A DNA stretch of 64,000 nucleotides from Pseudomonas chlororaphis (GCF_000783395.1 NZ_JSFK01000015.1:62001-126000), one strand, 5' to 3'. Positions 42,809 to 51,909 are shown, counted from the stretch's first letter. Numbers and translations are program-made. The notes: generated from the sequence alone by a model not told the origin.

Positions 42809-43500
42809 GCAACGTCGCAATTATCCCGGCCCGTGGTGGCAGCAAGCGCATCCCGCGCAAGAATCTCTTGCCGTTCGATGGCGTGCCGATGATTGTCCGT
42901 TCGATCCGCACCGCAATCGATTCCGGGTTGTTCGATCAGGTTGTGGTCAGCACCGACGATGCCGAGATTGCTGATCTGGCGCGAGCGCACGGCGCGCAGG
43001 TGCCCTTCATGCGTCCGGCGGCGCTGGCCGATGACTACACCGGCACCGCGGCGGTGATCGTGCATGCCTTGCAGCAACTGCCGGCCTTCGATTACGCCTG
43101 TTGTGTGTATGCCACGGCGCCGCTGTTGCAGGCACGTTATCTGCGCCAGGGCATCGAGTTGCTGGAGCAACGCCCAGACAAGTCCTTCGCGTTCTCCGTG
43201 TGCGGGTTTGGTTTTCCGGTGCAGCGTGCACTGACACTGGATGCGCAGGGCGCCTTGACTGCTTTGTATCCCGAATTTCGCGAGACTCGCTCCCAGGACC
43301 TGCCCGAAGCCTTTCAGGACGCCGGCCAGTTTTACTGGGGGCGCAGTGCAGCGTGGTTGTGTGGCGAAGTGCTCTATTCGCCAGCCAGTCTGCCGGTGAT
43401 TCTGCCCCGGCATCTGGTCCAGGACATTGACACCCTTGAAGACTGGAAACGCGCCGAATACCTTTACGCCGCGCTCAAGGCCGGTGGAGAGCTGCAATGA
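42805..43500 (+). CDS. pseF: Pseudaminic acid cytidylyltransferase
   Basis: PseF activates pseudaminic acid with CTP to CMP-Pse, the donor for flagellin glycosylation. The 231-residue enzyme has the CMP-sugar synthetase signature IIPARGGSKRIPRKNLLPFDG. I chose the TTG at 42805, which overlaps the preceding stop as TTGA, because coding similarity begins there (SNVAIIPARGG). The frame opens upstream at 42781 without support. It overlaps pseG by 4 bases. Confidence 0.92.
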   Translation: MSNVAIIPARGGSKRIPRKNLLPFDGVPMIVRSIRTAIDSGLFDQVVVSTDDAEIADLARAHGAQVPFMRPAALADDYTGTAAVIVHALQQLPAFDYACCVYATAPLLQARYLRQGIELLEQRPDKSFAFSVCGFGFPVQRALTLDAQGALTALYPEFRETRSQDLPEAFQDAGQFYWGRSAAWLCGEVLYSPASLPVILPRHLVQDIDTLEDWKRAEYLYAALKAGGELQ

Positions 43501-45002
43501 GAGTTTTGATTCGTGCCGACGCCTCGCCAACCATTGGCAGCGGCCACATTGCTCGCTGCCTGACGCTGGCGCGAGTGTTGCGCGGGCAGGGCAGCCACGT
43601 CGCGTTTGCCTGCCGGCGTCTGCCGGGGCATCGCCTTGATGCCTTGCGCGCCGAGGGCTTCGAGACGTTTGCGCTGCCTGAGCGCTATGCCGCTGAAGAC
43701 CCGCAGCAAGCCATCGAATCGATGCTGCCGTGGCAGGCCGACATCGACGCGTTGGCGGCGGTGCTCGAGGGGCACGCCGAATTCGACTGGATCATCGTTG
43801 ATCACTACGGCCTCGATCACCAATGGCAAACGGCTGCTCGACAGTGGGCGCCACGGATTGCAGCAGTGGATGATCTTGCCTCGCGGCGCTACAGCGTCGA
43901 CCTGTTGCTCAATCAGAACCTCTCGGGCCTGCACGAAAATTATCAGCCGCTGCTGCCTGAAGGATGCCGCACCTTGCTCGGCCCACGCTATGCCATGTTG
44001 CGTGAAGAATTCAGCTGCCCGGCCATCGTGATCAAAGACCGGGCCCGACGCGTATTGGTCAACTTCGGCGGTTTCGATGCCGCGCAGCAAACCCATCACG
44101 CGATGCTCGCGCTGGCAGATTTTGCCGAGTTGCAGGTGGACTTCGTCGCTGGCGCCGACAATCCGGCATGGGTGCAGATGCAGGCCCTGGCCGAGACACG
44201 GCCGCACTGGCGTCTGCACAGTTTTGTCAGCGACTTCTACCAGCGCATGACCGAGGCTGATCTGTTTATCGGCGCCGGTGGCGGCACCAGTTGGGAGCGC
44301 GCGGCGCTGGGGTTGCCGACGATCTGCATCGCCGTGTCGAACAATCAGCAGGCCAACGGCGAAGTCATGGCCGCTGCTGGCGCGCATGTGTTCATGGGCG
44401 CCCGTGAGCAGGTCAGTGTCGAGCAGTTGCGCGACGCCATCGGCTTTGTCACCGGCAATCATTATTTGCGTCAGAGTCTGGCCGAGCGCTCGCGGCAACT
44501 GGTCGACGGGCGCGGTGCCGAGCGTGTCGCGGCGGCACTGGCCGGTGCCGTGCTGAAGGTGCGCGCGGCGACGCTGGACGATGCGCAGTTGCTGTTCGAT
44601 GGGCGCAATGCCGAAACGGTACGGCGCTGGTCGCTGGACAGCGGCGTGATCGATTGGCCGCAGCATCTGAACTGGCTGACGGCGAGCTTGCGCAATCCGC
44701 AGCGCCTGCTGCTCATCGCCGAGGCGGACGACGGCGCGGTCGGCGTTGTGCGTTATGACCTGCGCGGGTTTGAAGCCGAAGTCTCGATCTACTTGCTCGA
44801 GCGGCGGATGGGCCTGGGGTGGGGCAGGGCGCTGTTGGCCTGTGGCGAGGCATTTGTTGCCGCGCACTGGCCGCAGCTGCAGGTCATCACTGCTCAGGTG
44901 TTGCCTGACAACCGCCCCTCATTGAATGTGTTTCGTGACGCCGGGTTTACTCAAAGTGCCTGTGCGTTCACCCGTGTTTTGAAGGATCACCCGCATGACT
45001 AG
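43497..45002 (+). CDS. pseG: PseG hydrolase fused to GNAT acetyltransferase
   Basis: A 501-residue fusion. Residues 1 to about 345 are PseG, a GT-B fold hydrolase that releases UDP from UDP-2,4-diacetamido-2,4,6-trideoxy-L-altrose. It has RADASPTIGSGHIARCLTLA (catalytic His in GSGH) and GAGGGTSWERAALGLPTICI. Residues about 355-495 are a GNAT domain (VRAATLDDAQLLFDGRNAETVRRW; MGLGWGRALLACGEAF as acetyl-CoA loop). In this operon no separate PseH is present, so the GNAT part probably performs the PseH N4-acetylation that precedes the PseG step. It overlaps pseI by 8 bases. Confidence 0.92.
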   Translation: MRVLIRADASPTIGSGHIARCLTLARVLRGQGSHVAFACRRLPGHRLDALRAEGFETFALPERYAAEDPQQAIESMLPWQADIDALAAVLEGHAEFDWIIVDHYGLDHQWQTAARQWAPRIAAVDDLASRRYSVDLLLNQNLSGLHENYQPLLPEGCRTLLGPRYAMLREEFSCPAIVIKDRARRVLVNFGGFDAAQQTHHAMLALADFAELQVDFVAGADNPAWVQMQALAETRPHWRLHSFVSDFYQRMTEADLFIGAGGGTSWERAALGLPTICIAVSNNQQANGEVMAAAGAHVFMGAREQVSVEQLRDAIGFVTGNHYLRQSLAERSRQLVDGRGAERVAAALAGAVLKVRAATLDDAQLLFDGRNAETVRRWSLDSGVIDWPQHLNWLTASLRNPQRLLLIAEADDGAVGVVRYDLRGFEAEVSIYLLERRMGLGWGRALLACGEAFVAAHWPQLQVITAQVLPDNRPSLNVFRDAGFTQSACAFTRVLKDHPHD

Positions 45003-46047
45003 TTTCAAGATCGGCAACCGCTTGATCGGCGCCGACGCGCCGCCGTTCATCATTGCCGAGATGAGCGGCAATCATAACCAGTCGCTGGACGTCGCCCTGC
45101 AAATTGTCGAGGCCGCGGCCAAGGCCGGTGCGCATGCCTTGAAACTGCAAACCTACACCGCCGAAACCATGACCCTGGACCTGGCCGAGGGGGAATTTTT
45201 CATCAAGGATCCGGGCAGTCTGTGGGCCGGTACTTCGCTTTATGATCTGTATGAAAAGGCCCATACGCCGTGGGAATGGCATGCGCCGATTTTCGCCCGA
45301 GCGAAAGAGCTGGGCATGCTCGCGTTTTCCACGCCGTTCGATGACAGCGCCGTGGACTTTCTCGAAAGCCTCGATGTGCCGGCCTACAAGATCGCCAGTT
45401 TCGAAAACACCGATTTGCCGCTGATCCGTCGCGTCGCGGCCACTGGCAAGCCGCTGATCATTTCCACCGGCATGGCCAGTATCGCCGAGCTGGATGAAGC
45501 CGTGCGCGCCGCCCGCGAGGCGGGGTGCAAGGATCTGGTGCTGCTTAAATGCACCAGCACCTATCCGGCGACCCCGCTCAACAGCAACGTGCGCACGATT
45601 GCGCATCTGCGTGAGTTGTTCGGTTGCGAGGTCGGGCTGTCTGATCACTCGATGGGCGTCGGTGTGTCTGTGGCCGCCGTGGCGCTCGGTGCCACCGTGG
45701 TGGAAAAACACTTCACCCTCGACCGTTCAGCGGGCGGGGTGGATGCGAGTTTCTCGCTGGAGCCAGCGGAAATGGCCAGTCTGGTGGTGGAAACCGAGCG
45801 TGCCTGGCAAGCCATGGGCCAGGTGCATTACGGCGTCACGGAGGCGGAACGCAAGTCGCTGGTCTATCGCCGCTCGCTGTACGTCACCGCCGACATGGCC
45901 GCCGGTGACACCTTTAGCGGGGACAATCTGCGCGCCATTCGCCCCGGCCTCGGTCTGCCACCCAAGCACACCGACGCCGTCCTCGGCCGCCGCGCGCGCG
46001 CGCCGATCAAGCGTGGCACGCCGCTGGACTGGTCGTTGGTCGAATAA
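44995..46047 (+). CDS. pseI: Pseudaminic acid synthase
   Basis: PseI condenses the PseG sugar with phosphoenolpyruvate to form pseudaminic acid. The 350-residue protein has the NeuB-type TIM barrel (PPFIIAEMSGNHNQSLDVAL, HALKLQTYTAETMTLD, VGLSDHSMGVGVS) and a C-terminal SAF/antifreeze-like domain (RRSLYVTADMAAGDTFSGDNLRAIRPGLG). MSGNHN rather than the sialic-acid-type block supports PseI over NeuB. It is the last gene of the coupled pse operon. Confidence 0.95.
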   Translation: MTSFKIGNRLIGADAPPFIIAEMSGNHNQSLDVALQIVEAAAKAGAHALKLQTYTAETMTLDLAEGEFFIKDPGSLWAGTSLYDLYEKAHTPWEWHAPIFARAKELGMLAFSTPFDDSAVDFLESLDVPAYKIASFENTDLPLIRRVAATGKPLIISTGMASIAELDEAVRAAREAGCKDLVLLKCTSTYPATPLNSNVRTIAHLRELFGCEVGLSDHSMGVGVSVAAVALGATVVEKHFTLDRSAGGVDASFSLEPAEMASLVVETERAWQAMGQVHYGVTEAERKSLVYRRSLYVTADMAAGDTFSGDNLRAIRPGLGLPPKHTDAVLGRRARAPIKRGTPLDWSLVE

Positions 46048-46273
46048 CCCGATCTGCACCGATTCGGCAAAATAGCGTGACCTGCGAGTCATAACGCGCA
46101 TCTTCACTGTATTGTATTGATCGGGGAGATGGCGCCTGGCTCGTTTTCGATTCCAGTGATAGCCCTTTGCGCTCCCCGTGGCTGCCCGTTGTGGCGGCCG
46201 TTTTCTGTTTGTCGGCGCCCCTCGAAATCCTTGCGAGCGGTGGTCTTGGGCTGTTTTTTATTGGGAAGCCGTA

Positions 46274-47200
46274 ATGATTGGCATAAAAAGCATTGCGAGC
46301 TACGTTCCTGTAGCCGGCGTGGACAATTACGCACAAGGTGCAAAATTCGAGAAGGATGAAGAATTCATCCTTGGCAAGATCGGCTCGGCGTTCCTGCCGC
46401 GCAAAGACGCTGAACAAGAAACTTCCGATCTGTGCGTGGAAGCGGCCAATGCGCTGTTTGCCAATAACCCTGAGCTGAAGCGTGAATCGATCGATGCGCT
46501 GATCGTCGTCACCCAGAACGGTGATGAAGAAGGTCTGCCACACACCGCCGCGATCGTGCAGGACAAACTCGGTCTGCCGACCAACGTGGCGGCGTTCGAT
46601 ATTTCCCTGGGCTGTTCCGGTTATGTCTACGGCATCTACGCGATCAAGGGCTTCATGGAAGCCGCCGGCCTGAAGAACGGCCTGCTGATCACCGCTGACC
46701 CCTACTCGAAAATCGTCGACCCGGAAGACCGCAATACCACCATGCTGTTTGGCGATGCCGCGACCGCTACATGGATGGGCGAAGATCCGGTCTGGGCGCT
46801 GGGCAAGGCCAAGTTCGGCACTGACGGCTCCGGTGCACCGCACTTGAAAGTCACCGATGGCGTGTTCTTCATGAACGGTCGTCAGGTCTTCAACTTTGCG
46901 TTGCTGAAAGTCCCGGCACACTTGCACGAGTTGCTGGATGACTCTGGTCTGAAGGCGGATGACATCGATGCCTTCTGCATCCACCAGGGCAGTGCGGCGA
47001 TTGTCGATGCCGTGGCGCGGCGCTTCGAAGGCGAGCCGGAGAAGTTCATCAAAGACATGGTCGAGACCGGCAATACCGTGTCGTCGAGCATTCCGTTGCT
47101 GCTGGAAAAACACGTCATCGATTCCGATTGGCAGCGTATTGCGCTGAGCGGTTTTGGTGTCGGGCTGTCGTGGGGCTCGGCGATCATCTATCGCCCTTGA
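46274..47200 (+). CDS. Ketoacyl-ACP synthase III-like protein in glycosylation island
   Basis: A 308-residue thiolase-fold enzyme of the FabH type. The catalytic triad is visible: Cys in DISLGCSGYVYG, His in AFCIHQGSAAIV and Asn in VETGNTVSSS. The ATG at 46274 was chosen because conserved sequence begins there (MIGIKSIASYVP); the longer frame has no homology-like content. FabH-like genes occur in pseudomonad flagellin glycosylation islands, where they may supply an acyl chain for the glycan. No acyl carrier protein or ketoreductase is adjacent, so it would draw on the cell's pool. A strong terminator follows. Confidence 0.83.
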   Translation: MIGIKSIASYVPVAGVDNYAQGAKFEKDEEFILGKIGSAFLPRKDAEQETSDLCVEAANALFANNPELKRESIDALIVVTQNGDEEGLPHTAAIVQDKLGLPTNVAAFDISLGCSGYVYGIYAIKGFMEAAGLKNGLLITADPYSKIVDPEDRNTTMLFGDAATATWMGEDPVWALGKAKFGTDGSGAPHLKVTDGVFFMNGRQVFNFALLKVPAHLHELLDDSGLKADDIDAFCIHQGSAAIVDAVARRFEGEPEKFIKDMVETGNTVSSSIPLLLEKHVIDSDWQRIALSGFGVGLSWGSAIIYRP

Positions 47201-47223
47201 GTCCGATCAAAAACGGCGGATAC

Positions 47224-47263
47224 AAAAATAGCGTTCAAGGTTAACCTTGAGCGCTATTTTTTT
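47224..47263 (+). terminator. Terminator after the ketoacyl-ACP synthase-like gene
   Basis: A long palindrome with arms AAAAATAGCG and CGCTATTTTT around the palindromic core TCAAGGTTAACCTTGA, ending in a run of seven T. It isolates the maf gene that starts 25 bases later. Confidence 0.9.
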
Positions 47264-47287
47264 GCCTGTAAGGGAGCGCGAGGCGCC

Positions 47288-48577
47288 ATGAGCGAGTTTT
47301 TCCAAGCCAACGCCGAGGTGTTGCAACGGCGCTGGCCGGCGCTGTCTGCACGACTGGTGACTGAAGACACTTCGGCCATTCAGGCCGAACTGGTGCAAGG
47401 CTTGGGCTCTACGCTGAGTGTCGACGGGATTCAACTGACCAGTCGCCACGACCGGATCCATGAGGCCCGGGTCCAGGCGGCCAGCCTTGCGGAAAAACCT
47501 CGGGTGCACGTCTACGGCACCGGCCTTGGCGACCTGCCATCGGTGTTGCTCGAGCGGGCCGATCTTGAGCGGTTGTACGTGCACATCCTCAATGGTGCCT
47601 TGTTTGCCCTGGTGCTGCAGTTGCTCGACCAGCGGCAATGGCTTGAAGACCCCAGAGTGGAACTGATGTATGCCGGCGATCATGCGGATATCTACACGCC
47701 GTTTTTTGCGCTGCCCGCCGAAATGCTACTGGCCGATGACTTCAGCGCGAAGATTCGTGATCGTCTGGTCAATGAGGTTCATCTGAGTTTCACCAATCGC
47801 CAGTTCGATCCGCAATTGCCGGCGATTCAGCAGCGCTTGCGCGATAGCCTGGAGGTGCTGCTTGCCGATGATGACGTGGCGCAACTGTTTGGCACCTGCA
47901 TCGGCCGCGAAATCTATGTGATCGGCACCGGGCCGAGCCTGGAAGGACATTTTGAACGACTGGCGGCGGTGCGCAGTCAGGCCGAGCGGCCGCTGTTCAT
48001 TTGTGTCGACACGGCTTATCGGCCTTTGCGTCAGCACGGGATCATCCCCGATCTGGTGGTGACGATCGATCAGTTGATCAGCTTTCGGCATCTACCGTTC
48101 GAGGAGTCCGATGGCATCCCGCTGGTGTACCTGCCTATGAGCTCGCCGGCGGTGTTGAAGGCCTGGAAGGGCAAGCGCTATGGCGCTTATACCGCCAGTC
48201 CGGTCTACGCCACGTTGCGTGAGCAGCACCCGCGAGCCGAATTGAATGCCGGCGGCAGCGTGATTCACCCCGCCGTGGATCTGGCCGTGAAAATGGGTGG
48301 CACGCGCATCACGCTGTTCGGCGCCGACTTTGCCTTCCCGATGAACAAGACCCATGCCGGCTGGGACGATGGCGACCTGGGGCCGCCTGTTGAGCAGGCT
48401 CGGCACTGGGTGCATGACGGCAATGGCGAGCGGGTCAGGACGCAGCTGAATTTTCGTGGCTACCTGTGCGTGCTGGAGCGTTATATCGCTCTGCATCCAG
48501 AGGTCAGCTTCCTTAACAGCAGTCGGGCAGGGGCGATGATCGTGGGCACGCAATTCAATCCGGAGTTTGTGCAATGA
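47288..48577 (+). CDS. Maf-type motility accessory factor (DUF115)
   Basis: A 429-residue protein of the Maf/DUF115 family, which transfers nonulosonic acids (pseudaminic or legionaminic) onto flagellin. The GT-A-like core is seen in EIYVIGTGPSLEGHFERLAAVR, PLFICVDTAYRPLRQHGIIPDLVVTIDQ and ITLFGADFAFPMNKTHA. Its position after the pse genes and before fliC supports CMP-Pse as donor. It begins 25 bases after a terminator, so it either has a promoter overlapping that hairpin or depends on read-through. Confidence 0.88.
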   Translation: MSEFFQANAEVLQRRWPALSARLVTEDTSAIQAELVQGLGSTLSVDGIQLTSRHDRIHEARVQAASLAEKPRVHVYGTGLGDLPSVLLERADLERLYVHILNGALFALVLQLLDQRQWLEDPRVELMYAGDHADIYTPFFALPAEMLLADDFSAKIRDRLVNEVHLSFTNRQFDPQLPAIQQRLRDSLEVLLADDDVAQLFGTCIGREIYVIGTGPSLEGHFERLAAVRSQAERPLFICVDTAYRPLRQHGIIPDLVVTIDQLISFRHLPFEESDGIPLVYLPMSSPAVLKAWKGKRYGAYTASPVYATLREQHPRAELNAGGSVIHPAVDLAVKMGGTRITLFGADFAFPMNKTHAGWDDGDLGPPVEQARHWVHDGNGERVRTQLNFRGYLCVLERYIALHPEVSFLNSSRAGAMIVGTQFNPEFVQ

Positions 48578-48840
48578 GTGCGCAGGTGAATTGCGTCAGC
48601 GCCTGCCGGCAATGCGCCGGATTGTTTCGTTTGGGCCGTGATGTCGAAGCGGCGCTGATCATGGTCGACGTATTCGACGAGGCGCAGCAGGTTTTTTCGC
48701 TCGCCCGTGAGGATGTCCAGCAGTCGTGGGCTCAGGTGCTGACACACATGCTGGCGTGTCAGGAACGCCAGGATTGGCTGGGGCTCGCCGATTTCATCGA
48801 GTATGAACTGATTGAATTGCTCGACGGTGCGCAGCGCTGA
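48574..48840 (+). CDS. Small helical protein coupled to maf
   Basis: An 88-residue protein overlapping the maf stop by 4 bases (ATGA). The N-terminus has three closely spaced cysteines (CVSACRQC) followed by predicted helices (FDEAQQVFSLAREDVQQSWAQVL). I do not recognise a family. Strict coupling to maf and the position just before fliC suggest a partner of the glycosyltransferase or a flagellin-binding factor. Confidence 0.6.
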   Translation: MSAQVNCVSACRQCAGLFRLGRDVEAALIMVDVFDEAQQVFSLAREDVQQSWAQVLTHMLACQERQDWLGLADFIEYELIELLDGAQR

Positions 48841-48977
48841 GGGCGGGGGCGACCGCTCTGGCACAAGGGTTGTTGGTGTGGGCAGTTTTATGGCGTCATT
48901 TTTTCGTGGGTAGGGTGCGCTAAGCCCTTGTTTTTTTGGGAGTGGCAGGGTGATGGCAAATTTTTTTCAAAAAGCCC

Positions 48978-49004
48978 TCAAGCAACCTGCAAACCCGACG
49001 ATAA
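48978..49004 (+). promoter_or_regulatory. FliA (sigma-28) promoter of fliC
   Basis: TCAAG (48978-48982), 14 bases, then GACGATAA (48997-49004), close to the consensus TAAAG-N14-GCCGATAA. It is 80 bases before the fliC ATG. Confidence 0.75.
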
Positions 49005-49084
49005 CTATTACGAAGGTTCTCTAGGCCATACCCGGCGGTTGCCAGGGCCGGAAGCCGCAGTACCCAACCAACGAGGAATTCGTC

Positions 49085-49936
49085 ATGGCTTTAACAGTAA
49101 ACACCAACACTACGTCGTTGAACGTTCAGAAAAACCTGAACCGCGCTTCCGACGCTCTGTCGACTTCGATGCAGCGCCTGTCTTCCGGCCTGAAAATCAA
49201 CAGCGCTAAAGACGACGCCGCTGGCCTGCAGATCGCTACCCGTATGACTTCCCAGATCCGTGGTGGCAACCAGGCGATCCAGAACGCCAACGACGGTATC
49301 TCCGTTGCTCAGACCGCTGAAGGCGCTCTGCAAGCTTCGACCGACATTCTGCAGCGTATGCGTGAACTGGCTGTTAAAGCCCGTACCGGTACCAACGGCA
49401 GCATCGACCAGAAAGCAACGAACGACGAATTCGCCCAGATGTCGGACGAACTGACCCGTATCTCTGCTTCGACCAACCTGAACGGCAAAAACCTGCTGGA
49501 CGGTTCGGCTGGTACTGTGACCCTGCAAGTGGGCGCAAACACCGGTTCGGCTAACCACATCGACCTGGTACTGAGCTCCAAGTTCGACGCCGTCAGCCTG
49601 TCCGTAGGTAGCGGTACTGTAGTTCTGACCGGTGCAAGCGTATCGGGCGCTGCTGCCAACATCGACAACGCAATCACCGCGATCGACGCTGCAATTGCAA
49701 CGATCAACAGCACTCGTTCGAGCCTGGGTGCTTCGCAAAACCGTCTGACCAGCACCATCTCCAACCTGCAGAACATCGTTGAGAACACCACCGCTGCACA
49801 GGGTCGTGTACAAGACACCGACTTCGCCGCAGAAACTGCTAACCTGACCAAGCAGCAAACTCTGCAGCAGGCTTCGACCTCCGTTCTGGCTCAAGCCAAC
49901 CAACTGCCTTCCGCTGTACTGAAGCTGCTTCAGTAA
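49085..49936 (+). CDS. fliC: Flagellin FliC
   Basis: The filament subunit, 283 residues. N-terminal MALTVNTNTTSLNVQKNLNRASDALSTSMQRLSSGLKINSAKDDAAGL and C-terminal SASLGA-like helices (STISNLQNIVENTTAAQGRVQDTDFAAETANLTKQQ) are the conserved D0/D1 parts. The central domain is very short, making this a small flagellin. Ser and Thr in the middle (SVGSGTVVLTGASVSGAAA) are plausible sites for the glycans made by the island upstream. A FliA promoter precedes and a terminator follows. Confidence 0.97.
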   Translation: MALTVNTNTTSLNVQKNLNRASDALSTSMQRLSSGLKINSAKDDAAGLQIATRMTSQIRGGNQAIQNANDGISVAQTAEGALQASTDILQRMRELAVKARTGTNGSIDQKATNDEFAQMSDELTRISASTNLNGKNLLDGSAGTVTLQVGANTGSANHIDLVLSSKFDAVSLSVGSGTVVLTGASVSGAAANIDNAITAIDAAIATINSTRSSLGASQNRLTSTISNLQNIVENTTAAQGRVQDTDFAAETANLTKQQTLQQASTSVLAQANQLPSAVLKLLQ

Positions 49937-49952
49937 TTTCGGAACAAGTTTG

Positions 49953-49990
49953 GGCGGGAGGGTGCGCTGGTCGTGCTCTCTCGCCTTTTT
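49953..49990 (+). terminator. Terminator after fliC
   Basis: GGCGGGAG (49953-49960) pairs with CTCTCGCC (49978-49985) with one G-T pair and leads into five T. Confidence 0.75.
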
Positions 49991-50009
49991 ACGTTAGGAG
50001 GTGATGAGC

Positions 50010-50366
50010 ATGGACATGAGCGTCAAGCTTAACCAGTCTTATCCGGCTCCCAAGCCAGTTCCGCCGGTTGCTGACAAGCCGTCAGAGACGCCCAAGGTTG
50101 CCAAGACTGAAGCGCCGGTCGCTGCCAAGAGTCAGGATTCGGATGACGCCAAGTTGAAGCTGGCGGTGCAGGAGATCGAGAAGTTCGTCCAATCGATCAA
50201 GCGCAATCTGGAGTTCTCGATTGACGAGCATTCCGGCAAGGTCATTGTCAAAGTGATCGCAAGCGAGACGGGTGAGGTCGTTCGACAGATTCCCTCCGCA
50301 GAAGCCCTCAAGCTGGCAGACAGCCTGGCCAATGCAAGCCACGTGTTGTTCGACGCCAAAGTCTGA
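50010..50366 (+). CDS. flaG: FlaG family protein
   Basis: A 118-residue cytosolic protein that in Pseudomonas influences filament length. After a Pro/Lys-rich N-terminal segment, the FlaG domain reads IEKFVQSIKRNLEFSIDEHSGKVIVKVIASETGEVVRQIPSAEAL. I chose the ATG at 50010 because the AGGAGG at 49996-50001 has ideal spacing to it; the ATG at 50004 and GTG at 50001 are too close. It lies between fliC and fliD as usual. Confidence 0.92.
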   Translation: MDMSVKLNQSYPAPKPVPPVADKPSETPKVAKTEAPVAAKSQDSDDAKLKLAVQEIEKFVQSIKRNLEFSIDEHSGKVIVKVIASETGEVVRQIPSAEALKLADSLANASHVLFDAKV

Positions 50367-50448
50367 TAGCTGGCATGAATAATGTTTGTCAGTTCTCAGG
50401 ACGCGTGTAACGGTCAAAAGAATGGCAACAATCTGAAGGGAGATGCAC

Positions 50449-51909
50449 ATGGCAAGTCCAATTCTACCGGGTTCCGGACTGGGTTCCGGCCTGGACATCG
50501 GTGCGATCGTCACTGCGCTGGTCAACGCCGACAAGGCGCCGAAGCAAACGCAGATCGACACCGCGACCAAAGCCAACACGCTGAAAATTTCCGGCATTGG
50601 TTCGCTGAAGAGCGCGTTGACCGCGTTCCAGACGGCAATGACCAATCTGGGCAGCAAGACCAATCCTGCATTTGCCGGCTTCACCGCGACTTCGAGCAAT
50701 ACGAATCTGAGCGCGACGTCTGACAGCACCGCAGTGGCGGGCAGCTACAACGTCGTTGTCACTCAATTGGCCACTGGTTCGAAAATCGCCAGCGCCTCGT
50801 TCGCCGGCGGAACCGCCAGTGCCATTCCGAGTGGTACCCTGAAAATCAGTCAGAATGGCACTGATTACAATGTCGACATTCCTGCCAATTCCACTTTGCA
50901 GACCACCCGCGACGCCATCAACAAGGCGCAGGGCGCAAACGGCATCTCCGCCAACATTGTCACCGACAGCACCGGTGCTTCGCGCCTGGTGATCAGTTCG
51001 AGCAAGACCGGCGAAGGTTCTGACCTCAAGGTCAGCGGTATTGCCGGTCTGGAAATCGATGGCACTCAGAAGATGGGTGATAACCCGGCTGCAGGCGCTT
51101 CAGGCGCCGTCAACGACGTTGCGGGCAACGCCAAGCTGACCATCGATGGCCTTGCAGTCACCAGCAAAAGCAACACGGTGACCGGCGCAATCAGTGGCAT
51201 GACCCTGAATCTGACGACGGTCAGCCCTATCGTGGGTAGCGCTGCGACGCCTACTGTTGTCAGCGTGGAGGCCAACACCAAAGGTTTGCAGGCATCGATT
51301 CAGACGTTCGTCGACGCTTACAACACGTTGAAGACCACCATCGACACGCTGTCCAAGGCGACGCCGGATGCCGATGGCAAGCTGACGGTGCAAGCCGCTT
51401 TTACTGGTGACGCGATGCCGCGTGCGCTGATTGCCGATATTCGTGGTCAGTTGACGGCGGAAGGGGCTGGCGGCCCGTTGGCGGTGCTGTCCCAGTTGGG
51501 TGTGATGACCGACCGTGACACTGGTAACCTGAAGTTCGATACCGCAGCTTTCACCAAAACCATGGCGCAACCAGGCATGACTGGCCAGGTTCAGCAGTTG
51601 TTCACTGGCACCAACGATACCAATGGTCTGCTGGCGCGCATGAGCAAGGCTGTTGATCCGTATCTCAAGCCACCGGCGGATAATCTGAGCAGCCCTGGTT
51701 TGCTTGATCAGCGCATGGCGATTCTCACCAAAAACACCCGCAACCTGACCGATCAGCAAGCGGCGCTGGACCTGCGTGTCGAGAACCTGACCAAGACGTT
51801 GACTGCCAAGTACAACGCCATGGACTTGCTGGTAGGGCAAATGAAGGCGACGGCGAGCAACATTACGTCGTTCTTCAGCTCGCTGACCGCTCAGCAGTCC
51901 GCGAAGTAA
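50449..51909 (+). CDS. fliD: Filament cap protein FliD (HAP2)
   Basis: A 486-residue cap that guides flagellin folding at the filament tip and, in pathogens, acts as adhesin. N-terminal SPILPGSGLGSGLDIGAIVTALVNADKAPKQ and C-terminal DQRMAILTKNTRNLTDQQAALDLRVENLTKTLTAKYNAMD coiled coil are family features. The ATG at 50449 has AAGGGAG 8 bases upstream, better than the ATG at 50443. TGGCAT with GT at the -12 position near 50374 is a weak sigma-54-like element. A 14-base perfect-stem terminator follows. Confidence 0.95.
   Translation: MASPILPGSGLGSGLDIGAIVTALVNADKAPKQTQIDTATKANTLKISGIGSLKSALTAFQTAMTNLGSKTNPAFAGFTATSSNTNLSATSDSTAVAGSYNVVVTQLATGSKIASASFAGGTASAIPSGTLKISQNGTDYNVDIPANSTLQTTRDAINKAQGANGISANIVTDSTGASRLVISSSKTGEGSDLKVSGIAGLEIDGTQKMGDNPAAGASGAVNDVAGNAKLTIDGLAVTSKSNTVTGAISGMTLNLTTVSPIVGSAATPTVVSVEANTKGLQASIQTFVDAYNTLKTTIDTLSKATPDADGKLTVQAAFTGDAMPRALIADIRGQLTAEGAGGPLAVLSQLGVMTDRDTGNLKFDTAAFTKTMAQPGMTGQVQQLFTGTNDTNGLLARMSKAVDPYLKPPADNLSSPGLLDQRMAILTKNTRNLTDQQAALDLRVENLTKTLTAKYNAMDLLVGQMKATASNITSFFSSLTAQQSAK

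Noticed and set aside
50374..50392. Possible sigma-54 promoter for fliD
   Set aside because: TGGCAT is good, but the -12 element has GT instead of GC; mentioned only in the fliD entry.
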